Shown: one piece after another, positions 15,328 to 24,187 of the stretch
How positions within the stretch are numbered: the first letter of the stretch is position 1
Layout of the letters: each line of letters begins with the position of its first letter
From: Micromonospora globispora
GTDB lineage: Bacteria; Actinomycetota; Actinomycetes; Mycobacteriales; Micromonosporaceae
Length of the DNA stretch: 44,312 nt
Direction of reading: 5' to 3'
Assembly (NCBI RefSeq): GCF_003857015.1
Contig: NZ_QGGF01000292.1
Coordinates: 1-44,312 of the forward strand
The notes under the pieces: model-generated
Seen by the model: only the letters and a program-made list of their open reading frames with translations
The model's database searches: none
Told to the model about the DNA's origin: nothing
Program-made: the position numbers and the translations under genes

Positions 15328-16015
15328 CGGCCGGCTCGTACCGGTAGCCGACGCCCCAGACCGTCACGATCCGTCGGGGGTTCGCCGGGTCGGCCTCGAT
15401 CTTCTCCCGCAGCCGGCGCACGTGGACGGTCACCGTCGACTGGTCGCCGAAGCTCCACCCCCAGACCCGGTCCAGCAGCTCCGCCCGGCGGAACGCCCGC
15501 GCCGGGTGGCGCATCAGGTGCGCCAGCAGGTCGAACTCGCGCAGGGTGAGGGTCAGCTCGCGGCCGTGCAGCCGGGCCACCCGGGACCCAATCTCCAGCT
15601 CCAGGCCGGCGTCGCGGAGCACCTCCGTCGGCGCGCCGACCGGCTCGCCGCCGGCCCGGCGCAGCACCGAGCGCACCCGTAGCACCAGCTCGCGCGGGGA
15701 GAAGGGCTTGCTCAGGTAGTCGTCCGCGCCCAGTTGCAGGCCGAGGATCCGGTCCGCCTCGTCGCCGCGTGCGGTCAGCATGATGATCGGTACGCCGTCC
15801 GGCCGCTCCCGCAGCCGCCGACAGACCTCCAGCCCGTCCAGCACCGGCAGCATCAGGTCGAGCACCACCAGGTGCGGCGGTCGCCGGGCCACGGCGGTGA
15901 GCGCGGCCGCCCCGTCGCCGACGTGGTCGACCTGGTAGCCGGCGTGCTCCAGGTACCGGCAGACGACGTCGCTGACCGTCCGGTCGTCGTCGACCACCAG
16001 CACCCGCTGCGCCAC
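15320..16015 (-). CDS. OmpR-family response regulator
   Basis: The 231-residue protein has a receiver domain (MAQRVLVVDDDRTVSDVV; phospho-acceptor Asp53 in VVLDLMLP; Lys103 in LSKPFS) and a C-terminal winged helix (LTLTLREFDLLAHLMRHPAR, STVTVHVRRLREKIE, VWGVGYRYEP). It is the transcriptional output of the kinase encoded next. The GTG start at 16015 has GGGGAGG about 6 bases upstream. The divergent gap 16016-16222 must hold its promoter; the target genes are not evident here. Confidence 0.94.
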   Translation of the reverse strand: MAQRVLVVDDDRTVSDVVCRYLEHAGYQVDHVGDGAAALTAVARRPPHLVVLDLMLPVLDGLEVCRRLRERPDGVPIIMLTARGDEADRILGLQLGADDYLSKPFSPRELVLRVRSVLRRAGGEPVGAPTEVLRDAGLELEIGSRVARLHGRELTLTLREFDLLAHLMRHPARAFRRAELLDRVWGWSFGDQSTVTVHVRRLREKIEADPANPRRIVTVWGVGYRYEPADA

Positions 16016-16222
16016 CGCGTACCTCCCCGTCGTCCGCCCAGCGTAACGACGGGCGGGCTTGTTGATCTATTGCGAGGTTCTTACGGACCGGCCGTGACGG
16101 CGTCAGCCTCCGGCCGATGCGGATCCCGCCGCAGCCGCTGATCCGGCCCGCCCGGTCGACCGGCCCGGCGTACCGTGATCGACGGCGCTCGCGGACGGTC
16201 GGCAGGTGAGGAGGTGGCCCCG

Positions 16223-16888
16223 GTGCTCGACCGGCGGTTGTACCTGCACCTGGCGAGCTGGCTGGGGCAGTGGCCGGCCGGTCCGGGGCTGCACGTGGTG
16301 AGCTCGAACCGGCGGCCGCGACCGGCCTGGGACGGCCGGCTTCGTCCCGCCGTCGCGGTCGCCGCTCCCGATTGCAGCATTCTGTCCGTCCCACCCGACC
16401 GGGTGGCGGCGGTGCGGGCCTTGGCGTGCGGTCGTCCGATCGAGGAGCTGCTGCCGTTCCTACCGGCAGCGGTCGGCAAGCCTGGTTGGCCCGCCCACGG
16501 CAGCGTCTTCCGCTGGAGCGTCGCCCCCGCCCGGTTGCCAGAGGTGGGGGAGTGGACCCCGCCCACCGACCCCGGGCTGCCGCCCTGGCTCCGCTTCTTC
16601 AGCCGCCCCGTGCTGGTGGTGCGGGACGCCGACGGGCGCTACCTGGCCGGGGCGGGGATCAAGCGGCACGACGCGTACGGCCACGAGCTGGCGGTCGGCA
16701 CCGTCCGAGAGGCGCGGGGGCGGGGGCTGGCCCGGCGGCTGGTCGCCCAGGCGGCCCGCCGGGTGCTCGACGAGGGTGCCGTTCCGACCTACCTGCACGC
16801 TTTCGACAACCCCGCCTCGGCCCGAGTGGCCGAGGCGGCCGGCTTCCCGGACCGGGGCTGGACGTCGTACGGGGTCTATCCGAGCTGA
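16223..16888 (+). CDS. GNAT-family N-acetyltransferase
   Basis: The C-terminal third has the acetyl-CoA binding motif: VGTVREARGRGLARRLVAQA (R/Q-x-x-G-x-G/A type), followed by FDNPASARVAEAAGFPDRGW, typical of GNAT enzymes. The N-terminal part (from LDRRLYLHLASWLGQW) is a poorly conserved substrate-binding region. GTG 16223 is preferred because AGGAGG (16209-16214) lies 8 bases upstream; frames opening at 16175 or 16214 have no properly spaced site. The product has 221 residues and its substrate cannot be predicted. It is divergent from the response regulator gene. Confidence 0.8.
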   Translation: MLDRRLYLHLASWLGQWPAGPGLHVVSSNRRPRPAWDGRLRPAVAVAAPDCSILSVPPDRVAAVRALACGRPIEELLPFLPAAVGKPGWPAHGSVFRWSVAPARLPEVGEWTPPTDPGLPPWLRFFSRPVLVVRDADGRYLAGAGIKRHDAYGHELAVGTVREARGRGLARRLVAQAARRVLDEGAVPTYLHAFDNPASARVAEAAGFPDRGWTSYGVYPS

Positions 16889-16934
16889 CCCGCGGCCGTT
16901 TAGCCGGCCGACGGGCCTGGGTAGGGGTGCCGGC

Positions 16935-18404
16935 ATGGCTGAGCACCGTGCACCGGATTTCGAGCCCGCGAAGCGTCCACGCGCCGTGGCCGCCGACGGC
17001 GGGGAGCCGCCGGGCGCGGACACGGTCGCCGAGCCGGCTCGCCGGCGGGACCGGACCCGCTTCCTCTACCTGGCGGTCATCGTGGCCGTGCTGGCCGGCA
17101 TCGCCGTCGGTCTGCTCTTCCCGGACTTCGGGGAGTCGCTGAAGCCGCTCGGCACCGGCTTCGTCAACCTGATCAAGATGATGATCGGGCCGGTGATCTT
17201 CTGCACGATCGTGCTCGGCGTCGGCTCGGTACGCAAGGCCGCCCAGGTGGGCAAGGTCGGCGGCCTGGCGCTCGCGTACTTCCTCACCATGTCGACGGTG
17301 GCGCTCGCGATCGGCCTGGTGGTGGGCAACCTCATCCACCCCGGCTCGGGCCTGCACCTCAACGACGCCCTCGCCGGGGCGGGGCAGAAGGCGGCCGGCG
17401 GCGAGTCCGAGGGGACGGTCGACTTCCTGCTCGGCATCATCCCGACCACGCTCTTCTCGGCGCTCACCGAGGGGGATGTGCTCCAGGCGCTCCTCATCGC
17501 CCTGCTGGTCGGGTTCGCCGTGCAGAGCCTGGGCCGCCGGGGCGAGCCGGTGATCAACGCGATCGCCGCGCTGCAGCGAGTGGTCTTCAAGGTGCTGGCG
17601 ATGATCATGTGGCTGGCCCCGATCGGCGCGTTCGGCGCGATCGCCGCCGTGGTCGGCGCCACCGGCGTGGACGCGCTGAAAAGCCTGGCCCAGGTCATGC
17701 TCGGCTTCTACGCCACCTGCCTGATCTTCGTCTTCGTGGTGCTCGGCGCGCTGCTCTGGTTCGTCGCTCGCATCTCGATCTTCAAGCTGCTGGGCTACCT
17801 CGGGCGGGAGTTCCTGCTGATCCTGTCGACCTCGTCGTCGGAGTCCGCGCTGCCCCGGCTGATCGCCAAGATGCAGCACGTCGGGGTGAGCCGCCCGGTC
17901 GTCGGCATCACGGTGCCGACCGGCTACTCGTTCAACCTCGACGGCACGGCGATCTACCTGACCATGGCGTCGCTGTTCATCGCCGACGCGCTGGGCAAGC
18001 CGATGTCGATCGGCGAGCAGATCGGCCTGCTGGCGTTCATGGTCATCGCCTCCAAGGGTGCCGCCGGCGTGACCGGCGCCGGCCTGGCCACCCTGGCCGG
18101 CGGCCTCCAGTCGCACCGGCCCGACCTGGTCGACGGCGTCGGCCTGATCGTCGGCATCGACCGGTTCATGTCCGAGGCCCGGGCGCTGACCAACTTCGCC
18201 GGCAACGCGGTCGCCACCGTGCTGGTCGGCACCTGGACCGGCGAGTTCGACCGGGACCGGGCGGCGGCGGTGCTGCGCGGGGACGACCCGTTCGACGAGG
18301 TCACCATGCTCGACGAGGAGGACGCGCACGGGGTGCCGGCCGACGAGACGGAGGCAGACGCCCGGCTGGCTGACCCGGAGGGGCGGGTGCCGGCACCACG
18401 CTGA
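16935..18404 (+). CDS. Dicarboxylate/amino acid:cation symporter (DctA/GltP type)
   Basis: The 489-residue protein has an extended hydrophilic N-terminus (about 40 residues), then eight membrane helices and two re-entrant loops. Family motifs are NLIKMMIGPVIFCTIVLGV, the serine-rich STSSSESALPRLIAKM loop, the GYSFNLDGTAIYLTMASLFI cation/substrate motif and GIDRFMSEARALTNFAGN. It imports C4-dicarboxylates or acidic amino acids with Na+ or H+. The C-terminal tail is acidic (MLDEEDAHGVPADETEADAR). ATG 16935 has GGGG about 7 bases upstream. It appears to be a single-gene unit closed by a terminator. Confidence 0.92.
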   Translation: MAEHRAPDFEPAKRPRAVAADGGEPPGADTVAEPARRRDRTRFLYLAVIVAVLAGIAVGLLFPDFGESLKPLGTGFVNLIKMMIGPVIFCTIVLGVGSVRKAAQVGKVGGLALAYFLTMSTVALAIGLVVGNLIHPGSGLHLNDALAGAGQKAAGGESEGTVDFLLGIIPTTLFSALTEGDVLQALLIALLVGFAVQSLGRRGEPVINAIAALQRVVFKVLAMIMWLAPIGAFGAIAAVVGATGVDALKSLAQVMLGFYATCLIFVFVVLGALLWFVARISIFKLLGYLGREFLLILSTSSSESALPRLIAKMQHVGVSRPVVGITVPTGYSFNLDGTAIYLTMASLFIADALGKPMSIGEQIGLLAFMVIASKGAAGVTGAGLATLAGGLQSHRPDLVDGVGLIVGIDRFMSEARALTNFAGNAVATVLVGTWTGEFDRDRAAAVLRGDDPFDEVTMLDEEDAHGVPADETEADARLADPEGRVPAPR

Positions 18405-18408
18405 CCGA

Positions 18409-18452
18409 GCCGCGCGGACCGTGGATCCGGGGTCGGATCCACGGTCCGCGGC
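18409..18452 (+). terminator. Hairpin terminator after the symporter gene
   Basis: The left arm GCCGCGCGGACCGTGGATCC pairs with GGATCCACGGTCCGCGGC around a GGGGTC loop, with one bulged CG step. Confidence 0.8.
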
Positions 18453-18652
18453 TTCTCCCCAGGTCCAACAGGGGTAACGCTAGGTGTCGATGAGCTCGCG
18501 GGCAAGATGCCCTCGGGCTATTTCGGCTCTCCGCCAGCGGCCCGGGTCCCCGGGACACGACCGTTCGACGTCGCCCGTACGCGGTTGGCCCGCCGGCCGG
18601 GTATGGTCGCCTCGGCGACGGGCGGCCGCCGCGGGAGCTCGGGAGGGTGGTC

Positions 18653-19015
18653 ATGCAGGTCGGTACGCGGGAGGTGGAGCCCGGGCGCTTCGTCCTGGCC
18701 CCCCTCGGCGACATCGACATGGCCAGCGTCCGCCGGGTGGAACAGGCGCTGCAGGCCGTCCTCGACCGACCCGGGGTGGTGGAGATCGTGGTCGATCTCG
18801 CCGAGGTTCCGTTCCTCGACTCGACCGGCGTCGCCGCCCTGCTCCGCGGCGCCGCCGAGGCGGTCGGCCGGGGCGCCAGCCTGCGGGTCGCCAACCCGCG
18901 ACCGCTGGTGGCCCGGGTGCTGCGGATCACCGCGGTGGACACCCTGCTCGGCCTGCCCGGCGGCGACGCCGACGGGACCTCCAGCGTCGAGCCGGGCTGG
19001 CGCCGGCTCCGCTGA
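18653..19015 (+). CDS. STAS-domain anti-sigma factor antagonist
   Basis: This is a single STAS domain of 120 residues: RFVLAPLGDIDMASVRRVEQ, VEIVVDLAEVPFLDSTGVAA. Ser57 in the FLDSTG loop is the site a partner kinase would phosphorylate. When dephosphorylated, such proteins bind anti-sigma kinases and release a stress-type sigma factor. The convergent neighbour, 6 bases beyond its stop, is an RsbU/SpoIIE-type PP2C phosphatase that could remove this phosphate. No anti-sigma kinase or sigma factor gene lies in the window. ATG 18653 is preferred to GTG 18647 because GGGAGG ends 7 bases upstream of it. Confidence 0.9.
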   Translation: MQVGTREVEPGRFVLAPLGDIDMASVRRVEQALQAVLDRPGVVEIVVDLAEVPFLDSTGVAALLRGAAEAVGRGASLRVANPRPLVARVLRITAVDTLLGLPGGDADGTSSVEPGWRRLR

Positions 19016-19021
19016 CCCTGC

Positions 19022-20221
19022 TCAGGGCTCGACCCGCGCCGCCGCCTCCCCGGACCACTCCACCAGCACCACCGTGGCGTCGTCCCAGGACGCGGTGCCC
19101 CGGTGCGCCGCCACCGCCCGGCTCAACCGGCGCAGCGTCTCCGGGGCGGGCAGGCCCGACCCGATGTGCCGCTCGGCCAGGTCGGCCAGCCGGGGCAGGC
19201 CGAACATCTCCCCGGCCGCGTTCCGGGCCTCGGTCACCCCGTCGGTGTGCAGCAGCAGCCGGTCGCCCGGCTCCAACCGGATCTCGGCCACCTCGCCGGG
19301 ACCACCGCCGGTCAGGCCGAGCGGGAGGCGCCGTCCACCGGTCAGCGCGCGTACCGCCCGGCCGCGGCGCAGCAGCACCGGGGCGGGATGCCCGGCGTTG
19401 ACGTAGCGCAGCCGGCCGCTGTCGATGTCGAAGGTGGCCAGCACGCCGGTGACGAACCGGCCGTCCGTCCACTGGCTGCGCAGGGCCGCGTCGACCGCCC
19501 CGGGCAGCTCGGGCAGGTCCGTGCCGGTACGCCGGGCCGCGCGGAGCGCGGAGATCGCCACGGAGGTGGTGAGCACCGCCGGCAGGCCGTGCCCGACCCC
19601 GTCCAGGATGGCGAGGGCCAGGGTCGTGCCGTCCAGCGCGTAGTCGAAGGCGTCCCCGCCCACCTCGTAGCAGGGCTCGAGGATGCCGCTGACCGCCACG
19701 GTGTCGGTGGCGAAGGTCAGCGGTGGCAGCAGATGCCAGAGCAGCTCCGCGGAGACCGCCATCGGTCGGCTCCGACGGACCGAATGGAGGCCGTCGCCGT
19801 AGGCCGTCTTGGCGGTGATCAGGTGGCCGACCAGCCCGGAGATCAGGCGGCAGCCGTCGCGGACCGCCTCGTCGTCGGGGTCGAGGTCGGCTGGCAGGAA
19901 GACCTCCAGCAGGCCCAGCCGGTCGGTGCCGTTCACCACCGGCACCCAGAGCCGGCCGTCCTGCCCGGCGCGCACCCGCACCTCGGTGTAGGCGCGGCCG
20001 GGCAGGCTGGCGTCGATCGGCAGCGGATCGGGCAGCGGCCGGCCGGGCTCGGGCAGCGGACGCAACATGTCCTGCTCGACGTCCACCAGGTAGGTGGTGA
20101 CCGTGACTCCGAGGTCGCGCAGCGCCGCGTTCACCCCGGTCGCCAGCGCGTCCGGCGGCTGCCGGTGCGACCGGGCGGTGAGGTCGGCCAGGGCGCGCAG
20201 CCAGGAATCGGTGGTGCTCAT
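19022..20221 (-). CDS. RsbU/SpoIIE-type PP2C protein phosphatase with a GAF-like sensor
   Basis: The 399-residue protein has an N-terminal GAF-like sensor region (residues 10-150; LWVPVVNGTDRLGLLEVFLP) and a C-terminal PP2C SpoIIE domain. That domain has PCYEVGGDAFDYALDGTTLA and LAILDGVGHGLPAVLTTSVA (metal-binding aspartates), FDIDSGRLRYVNAGHPAPVL, LLLHTDGVTEARN and SWDDATVVLVEW. Its likely substrate is a phosphorylated STAS antagonist; one is encoded convergently next door. Such phosphatases link a sensed signal to partner-switching control of a sigma factor. Confidence 0.92.
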   Translation of the reverse strand: MSTTDSWLRALADLTARSHRQPPDALATGVNAALRDLGVTVTTYLVDVEQDMLRPLPEPGRPLPDPLPIDASLPGRAYTEVRVRAGQDGRLWVPVVNGTDRLGLLEVFLPADLDPDDEAVRDGCRLISGLVGHLITAKTAYGDGLHSVRRSRPMAVSAELLWHLLPPLTFATDTVAVSGILEPCYEVGGDAFDYALDGTTLALAILDGVGHGLPAVLTTSVAISALRAARRTGTDLPELPGAVDAALRSQWTDGRFVTGVLATFDIDSGRLRYVNAGHPAPVLLRRGRAVRALTGGRRLPLGLTGGGPGEVAEIRLEPGDRLLLHTDGVTEARNAAGEMFGLPRLADLAERHIGSGLPAPETLRRLSRAVAAHRGTASWDDATVVLVEWSGEAAARVEP

Positions 20222-20263
20222 CCCCTGCGCTTACCCGCAATCAGGCCCGCTCAGACCAGCCGC

Positions 20264-21715
20264 TCAGTCGGCCAGGCCGAGCACCTCGGCCGCCGCCCGG
20301 CCGTTGGCGTGGCTGGCACCGTACGTGGTGACGAACGCGCGGGCGTTGGCCGGCCGCCAGCGCCCGGGCCAGCCCATCTCCACCACGGTCACCGGGTGCC
20401 GGGCGGCCAGCGCCTCGACCAGTTCGGGTCCGCCCGGTAGCCGGTGCAGGTGCCGCCCGACCAGCACGATCGGCCGGTCCCCGGCAAGCCGCCGCAGCGC
20501 CTCCGGGTCGGTCTCGCCGGCCACCGCCCGGACCTCCTCGGCGTCGGCCAGGTGCGGGCCCAGCCCCCACGGCACCCGCCCCTCAGCGATGGTGGAGGCG
20601 GCGTGCAGTTGGACGACGAGGGGCCGGGTCAATTCGGTCACGTCCCCCTCGACGCGGATCGCGCGGAGCGCGGCGGCGTACCCGAGTCGCTCGGTGACCG
20701 GGGTCGGCGGGCCGGCGGCCCGGGTCCAACCGGCGAGGTCGGCGGCCCGGCCGGCGGCCTCCTCGACCCGGGCCCGGTCCAGCCGGCCGTCGCTGAGCGC
20801 CTCGACGATCTCGGCGGCGACCTGCTCGACCAGGTCGGCGTCGACCTTGGCGCCGATGCAGAGCAGGTCCGCGCCGGCGGCGAGGGCCCGGACGGCGGCG
20901 GGGCCGACCCCGCCGGCGGCCAGCGCCGCGCCCTTCATCTCCAGAGCGTCGGTGATCACCGTGCCGGTGAAGCCGTACTCGACGCGGAGCAGGTCGACCA
21001 GGACCGCCCGACTGAAGGTGGCCGGGCCGTCCCCGGTCAGGGGCGGCACCCGGATGTGGGCCGTCATGATCGCCCGGACCCCGGCGTCGACGACCGCGGC
21101 GAACGGCGGCAGGTCCCGCTCGCGCAGCACGGCCGGCGACACGTCGACGGTGGGCAGTTCGTAGTGGGAGTCGGCGACGGTCGCGCCGTGGCCGGGGAAG
21201 TGCTTGGCGCAGGCCGCCACGCCGGCGGACTGGAGGCCGGCCACCGCGGCGGCCGAGTGGGCGGCCACCCGGGCCGGGTCGGCCCCGAACGAGCGGGTGC
21301 CGATGACCGGGTTTTCGTCCGCGGTGTTGACGTCCACGGTAGGGGCCAGGTCGATGGTGATGCCGAGGGCGGCCAGCTCGGCGCCGATGGCCGCGTAGAC
21401 CTGGCGGGTGAGCCCGAGGTCGTCGACCGCGCCCAGCGCCGCGTTGCCCGGGTACGGGCTGCCGGTGGCGTGGGCGAGCCGGGTGACGTCGCCACCCTCC
21501 TCGTCGATCGCGATGATGACGTCCGGGCGGCCGGCGCGCAGGGCCTCGGTGCTCGCCGCCACCTGGGCCGGGTCGTGGATGTTGGTGCCGAACAGGGTGT
21601 GCCCGGCGAGCCCGTCGGTCAGCAGGTCCACGGCCCAGTCGGGCGGGACCGGCCCCGGGTACGCGGCGAGCAGCGTGCCGAGCGCGAGCCGGCGGAGTCC
21701 TGGATCCAGCCCCAC
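20264..21715 (-). CDS. nagZ: Glycoside hydrolase family 3 beta-N-acetylhexosaminidase (NagZ type)
   Basis: The product has 483 residues. The TIM barrel carries DVIIAIDEEGGDVTRLAHAT, the KHFPGHG motif (171-177) with the NagZ Asp182-Ser-His184 acid/base dyad, and the nucleophile Asp256 in VITDALEMKG. A second alpha/beta domain of about 120 residues follows. NagZ removes GlcNAc from muropeptides during cell-wall recycling; there is no signal peptide, so it acts in the cytoplasm. The GTG start at 21715 has AAAGGGGAA upstream. It is divergent from a ROK regulator gene, with a palindromic site between them, so regulation by that protein is likely. Confidence 0.9.
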   Translation of the reverse strand: MGLDPGLRRLALGTLLAAYPGPVPPDWAVDLLTDGLAGHTLFGTNIHDPAQVAASTEALRAGRPDVIIAIDEEGGDVTRLAHATGSPYPGNAALGAVDDLGLTRQVYAAIGAELAALGITIDLAPTVDVNTADENPVIGTRSFGADPARVAAHSAAAVAGLQSAGVAACAKHFPGHGATVADSHYELPTVDVSPAVLRERDLPPFAAVVDAGVRAIMTAHIRVPPLTGDGPATFSRAVLVDLLRVEYGFTGTVITDALEMKGAALAAGGVGPAAVRALAAGADLLCIGAKVDADLVEQVAAEIVEALSDGRLDRARVEEAAGRAADLAGWTRAAGPPTPVTERLGYAAALRAIRVEGDVTELTRPLVVQLHAASTIAEGRVPWGLGPHLADAEEVRAVAGETDPEALRRLAGDRPIVLVGRHLHRLPGGPELVEALAARHPVTVVEMGWPGRWRPANARAFVTTYGASHANGRAAAEVLGLAD

Positions 21716-21858
21716 GTGTTTCCCCTTTCGGTGCCGGAACGGCACGAGTGTCGCACCGGAGGCGACGTCCCGGAGGGCGTCGCTGTCGGGTCGGCCGACG
21801 ACTCCGGTTCCGGGTGGCCGATACGCTAGCGGGCACCCGTCTGCAGGTCTTTTAGTTG

Positions 21859-21876
21859 TTAGCAAAGTTTACTGAA
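21859..21876. promoter_or_regulatory. Candidate ROK operator between nagZ and the ROK gene
   Basis: TTAGCAAAGTTTACTGAA is an imperfect palindrome (TTxRxAAA/GTTTxCTxAA) in an unusually AT-rich patch, 15 bases before the ROK ATG. ROK regulators often bind AT-rich palindromes of this length. Its place suggests autoregulation and control of the divergent nagZ. Confidence 0.6.
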
Positions 21877-21891
21877 AATAGAGGACGTGGC

Positions 21892-23067
21892 ATGAGTGCG
21901 ACCCGGCTGCCCGGTACCCCCCGCCTGTTGCGGGCGCTCAACGACCGCGCGGCGCTGGAACTCCTCCTCGAGCAGGGGCCGCTCACCCGGGCCCGGCTCG
22001 GCGAGCTGACGGGACTCTCCAAGGTCACCGCCTCCCAGCTGGTCGAACGGCTGGAGGAGCGGGGGCTGGTCACCCGGGTCGGCGAGCAGGCCGGCGGGCG
22101 GGGCCCGAACGCCCAGCTCTACGCCGTCCGGCCGGGCAGCGCCCACGTCGTCGGCGTGGACGTCGGCGCCGAGCGGGTGGTGGCGGCCTGCGCGGACATC
22201 ACCGGGGCGGTGATCGGCCGGGTCGAGCAGTCCACCCGGGACACCGACGACCCGGTGGGCGTGGTGCACAACGCCGTGGTGCAGGCGGCGAGCAGCGCCG
22301 GCGCGGAGCTGTCGAGTGTACGACGGGTGGTGCTGGGCACCCCCGGCCTGGTCGACCCGGGGACCGGGGACATCACCTTCGCGTTCAACCTGCCGCGCTG
22401 GCACAGCGGCCTGCTCGCCGCGCTCCGCGAGGACCTGCACACCCCGGTGGTCTTCGAGAACGACGTCAACCTCGCCGCGGTCGCCGAGGCGCAGTCCGGC
22501 GCCGCGCAGGGGGTTTCGGACTTCGTCCTGGTCTGGGTGGACGCCGGCGTCGGTCTGGCCATCATGCTCGGCCGCCGGCTGCACCACGGCAGCAGCGGCG
22601 CGGCCGGTGAGATCGGATACCTGCCGGTGCCCGGGGTGCCGATCCCGCGGGACGTCTCCAAGCGGGCCAAGCCGGCCTTCCAGCAGCTCGCCGGGGCGGA
22701 CGCGGTCCGCGCGCTGGCCGCCGAGCACGGTTTCACCGCCGACACCGCGGCCGACGCGGTGCGCGCCGCCATCGCCGCCGGTACCGAAGGTGGGCCGATG
22801 CTGGACGAGCTGGCCCGCCGGCTGGCCCTCGGCGTGGCCAGCACCTGCGTGGTCCTCGACCCGCCGCTGGTGGTGCTGGCCGGCGAGGTGGGGCGGGCCG
22901 GTGGGGTGGCGCTGGCCGAGCGGGTGCAGCACGAGGTCGCGGCGATCACGCTGGTCCGTCCGCGGGTGGTGCCGACCGGGCTCACCGAGGAGCCGATCCT
23001 GCGGGGCGCGCTGCGGACCGCGCTGGACGCGGTCCGCGACGAGGTCTTCGGCTCGACGGTCGGCTGA
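21892..23067 (+). CDS. ROK-family transcriptional regulator
   Basis: An N-terminal winged helix (residues 20-65: AALELLLEQGPLTRARLGEL, GLSKVTASQLVERLEERGLV) is followed by a ROK actin-fold domain (HVVGVDVGAERVVAACADIT, VVLGTPGLVDPGTGDITFAF, VVFENDVNLAAVAEAQSGAA, DAGVGLAIMLGRRLHHGSSG, GAAGEIGYLPV). The family's zinc motif CxCGxxGCxE, expected after GAAGEIGY, is absent; the segment reads VPGVPIPRDVSKRAKPAFQQ. ATG 21892 has GAGGA 7 bases upstream. It likely senses a sugar or cell-wall amino sugar and controls nagZ; the ligand is unknown. The product has 391 residues. Confidence 0.88.
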   Translation: MSATRLPGTPRLLRALNDRAALELLLEQGPLTRARLGELTGLSKVTASQLVERLEERGLVTRVGEQAGGRGPNAQLYAVRPGSAHVVGVDVGAERVVAACADITGAVIGRVEQSTRDTDDPVGVVHNAVVQAASSAGAELSSVRRVVLGTPGLVDPGTGDITFAFNLPRWHSGLLAALREDLHTPVVFENDVNLAAVAEAQSGAAQGVSDFVLVWVDAGVGLAIMLGRRLHHGSSGAAGEIGYLPVPGVPIPRDVSKRAKPAFQQLAGADAVRALAAEHGFTADTAADAVRAAIAAGTEGGPMLDELARRLALGVASTCVVLDPPLVVLAGEVGRAGGVALAERVQHEVAAITLVRPRVVPTGLTEEPILRGALRTALDAVRDEVFGSTVG

Positions 23068-23103
23068 GCGGCCGCGCGCCGATCCGCCTCCGTCTGCCAC
23101 CAC

Positions 23104-23120
23104 GTGAAGGAATGTTTCAC
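23104..23120. promoter_or_regulatory. Short inverted repeat GTGAA..TTCAC after the ROK gene
   Basis: GTGAAGGAATGTTTCAC (23104-23120) can form a small stem just before the shared terminator. It may be a regulator site or simply part of the 3' end region. Confidence 0.25.
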
Positions 23121-23124
23121 CAAA

Positions 23125-23160
23125 GGCCCGGGTGCTGCAAGGTCTTGCCGCACCCGGGCC
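23125..23160. terminator. Bidirectional terminator between the ROK gene and the ABC operon
   Basis: GGCCCGGGTGC (23125-23135) pairs with GCACCCGGGCC (23150-23160); inside, GCAAG-GT-CTTGC extends the stem to about 16 bp. It serves the convergent transcripts ending at 23067 and 23177. Confidence 0.85.
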
Positions 23161-23176
23161 CTCGGCCGTCGACCGG

Positions 23177-24187
23177 TCAGATCAAGTCGCGGCGGCGGAA
23201 CGCGGTGAACGCGGCCACCACCAGCACCGCCGTCAGGCCGAGCAGCACCACCAGCCCCGGCCGCCAGCTCATCGTGTAGAAGCCGTCGCAGAAGCCGGCC
23301 GTGTCGCCCCGGCAGGCATGGTTGTCCCAGAACCCGGCCTCACCGGTGAGCCACGCGGCCACGTAGCTGGAGATCATCCACCGGTCCGGACGGGCCGCGT
23401 CGAGGATCTGTAGCACCACCCGGGCGCCCCCCTCCCAGACCACCAGGTACGCCGCCACGGTGCCCAGCGCCGCCGCGGTGTGCCGGCCCAGCGTGGCGAG
23501 CGCGAACCCGAGCGTGGCGCCCAGCAGCACCAGCACCAGCCCGCGCCCGTACGTGGCGCCCAGCGACCGCCAGAACTCCCCGTCGAGCCGCCCCGGCATC
23601 CCCGCCCTCTCGGCGATCAGCCAGAACGCGGCCAGGTACGCCGCCGACGCCACCGCGGAGAGCACCAGCAGCGCGCCGAGCAGCGTGCCCAGCTTGGTGC
23701 CGAGCACCGCCAACCGACGCGGCCGCCACAGCAGCAGGTTGACCACCCCACCGGAGTTGAGATCCGCTCCGATGTAGGAGGCGCCGACCAGGAACCCGAA
23801 GAGGACCAGGAAGGCGATGAGGAAGTAGAGCAACGGTCGGGCCTCGGCGGAGAAGGTGAACACCCCGTTGAGGAAGTCCGACGCCACCGGCAACCGTTCC
23901 ATCTGCGCCGGGTCGATCTCGAGGCAGTCCGCGGGGACGTAGTCGCTCTCCTCGGGCGAGATCTCCCCGGCCTTGATCCGGAGGCACCGGTCGTGCGCCT
24001 CCTCCATGCTGCGCAGCTGCGCGGCCGCCTGGGCCTGGGCGTTGCTCTTCTCGGCGACGGTCGGCCGGTGCGACCCGGCCAGCGTGGTCGCCGCCGTGAC
24101 CGCGAACGCCAGGAGCAGCAGCACCACCATGAGCTGCACGAAGCGGCGTGCGCTCAGCCGCTCCACCTCGGCACGGACCAGGTTCAC
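23177..24187 (-). CDS. ABC-2 type transporter permease
   Basis: The 336-residue membrane protein has a first helix at about 17-38 (FVQLMVVLLLLAFAVTAATT), then a large extracytoplasmic loop with cysteines (DRCLRIKAGE, YVPADCLEIDP). Five more helices follow (about 117-138, 160-185, 205-230, 235-258, 308-330), ending FTAFRRRDLI. It is the membrane part of the exporter whose ATPase gene it overlaps (GTGA at 24187-24184). The substrate is unknown. Confidence 0.88.
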   Translation of the reverse strand: MNLVRAEVERLSARRFVQLMVVLLLLAFAVTAATTLAGSHRPTVAEKSNAQAQAAAQLRSMEEAHDRCLRIKAGEISPEESDYVPADCLEIDPAQMERLPVASDFLNGVFTFSAEARPLLYFLIAFLVLFGFLVGASYIGADLNSGGVVNLLLWRPRRLAVLGTKLGTLLGALLVLSAVASAAYLAAFWLIAERAGMPGRLDGEFWRSLGATYGRGLVLVLLGATLGFALATLGRHTAAALGTVAAYLVVWEGGARVVLQILDAARPDRWMISSYVAAWLTGEAGFWDNHACRGDTAGFCDGFYTMSWRPGLVVLLGLTAVLVVAAFTAFRRRDLI

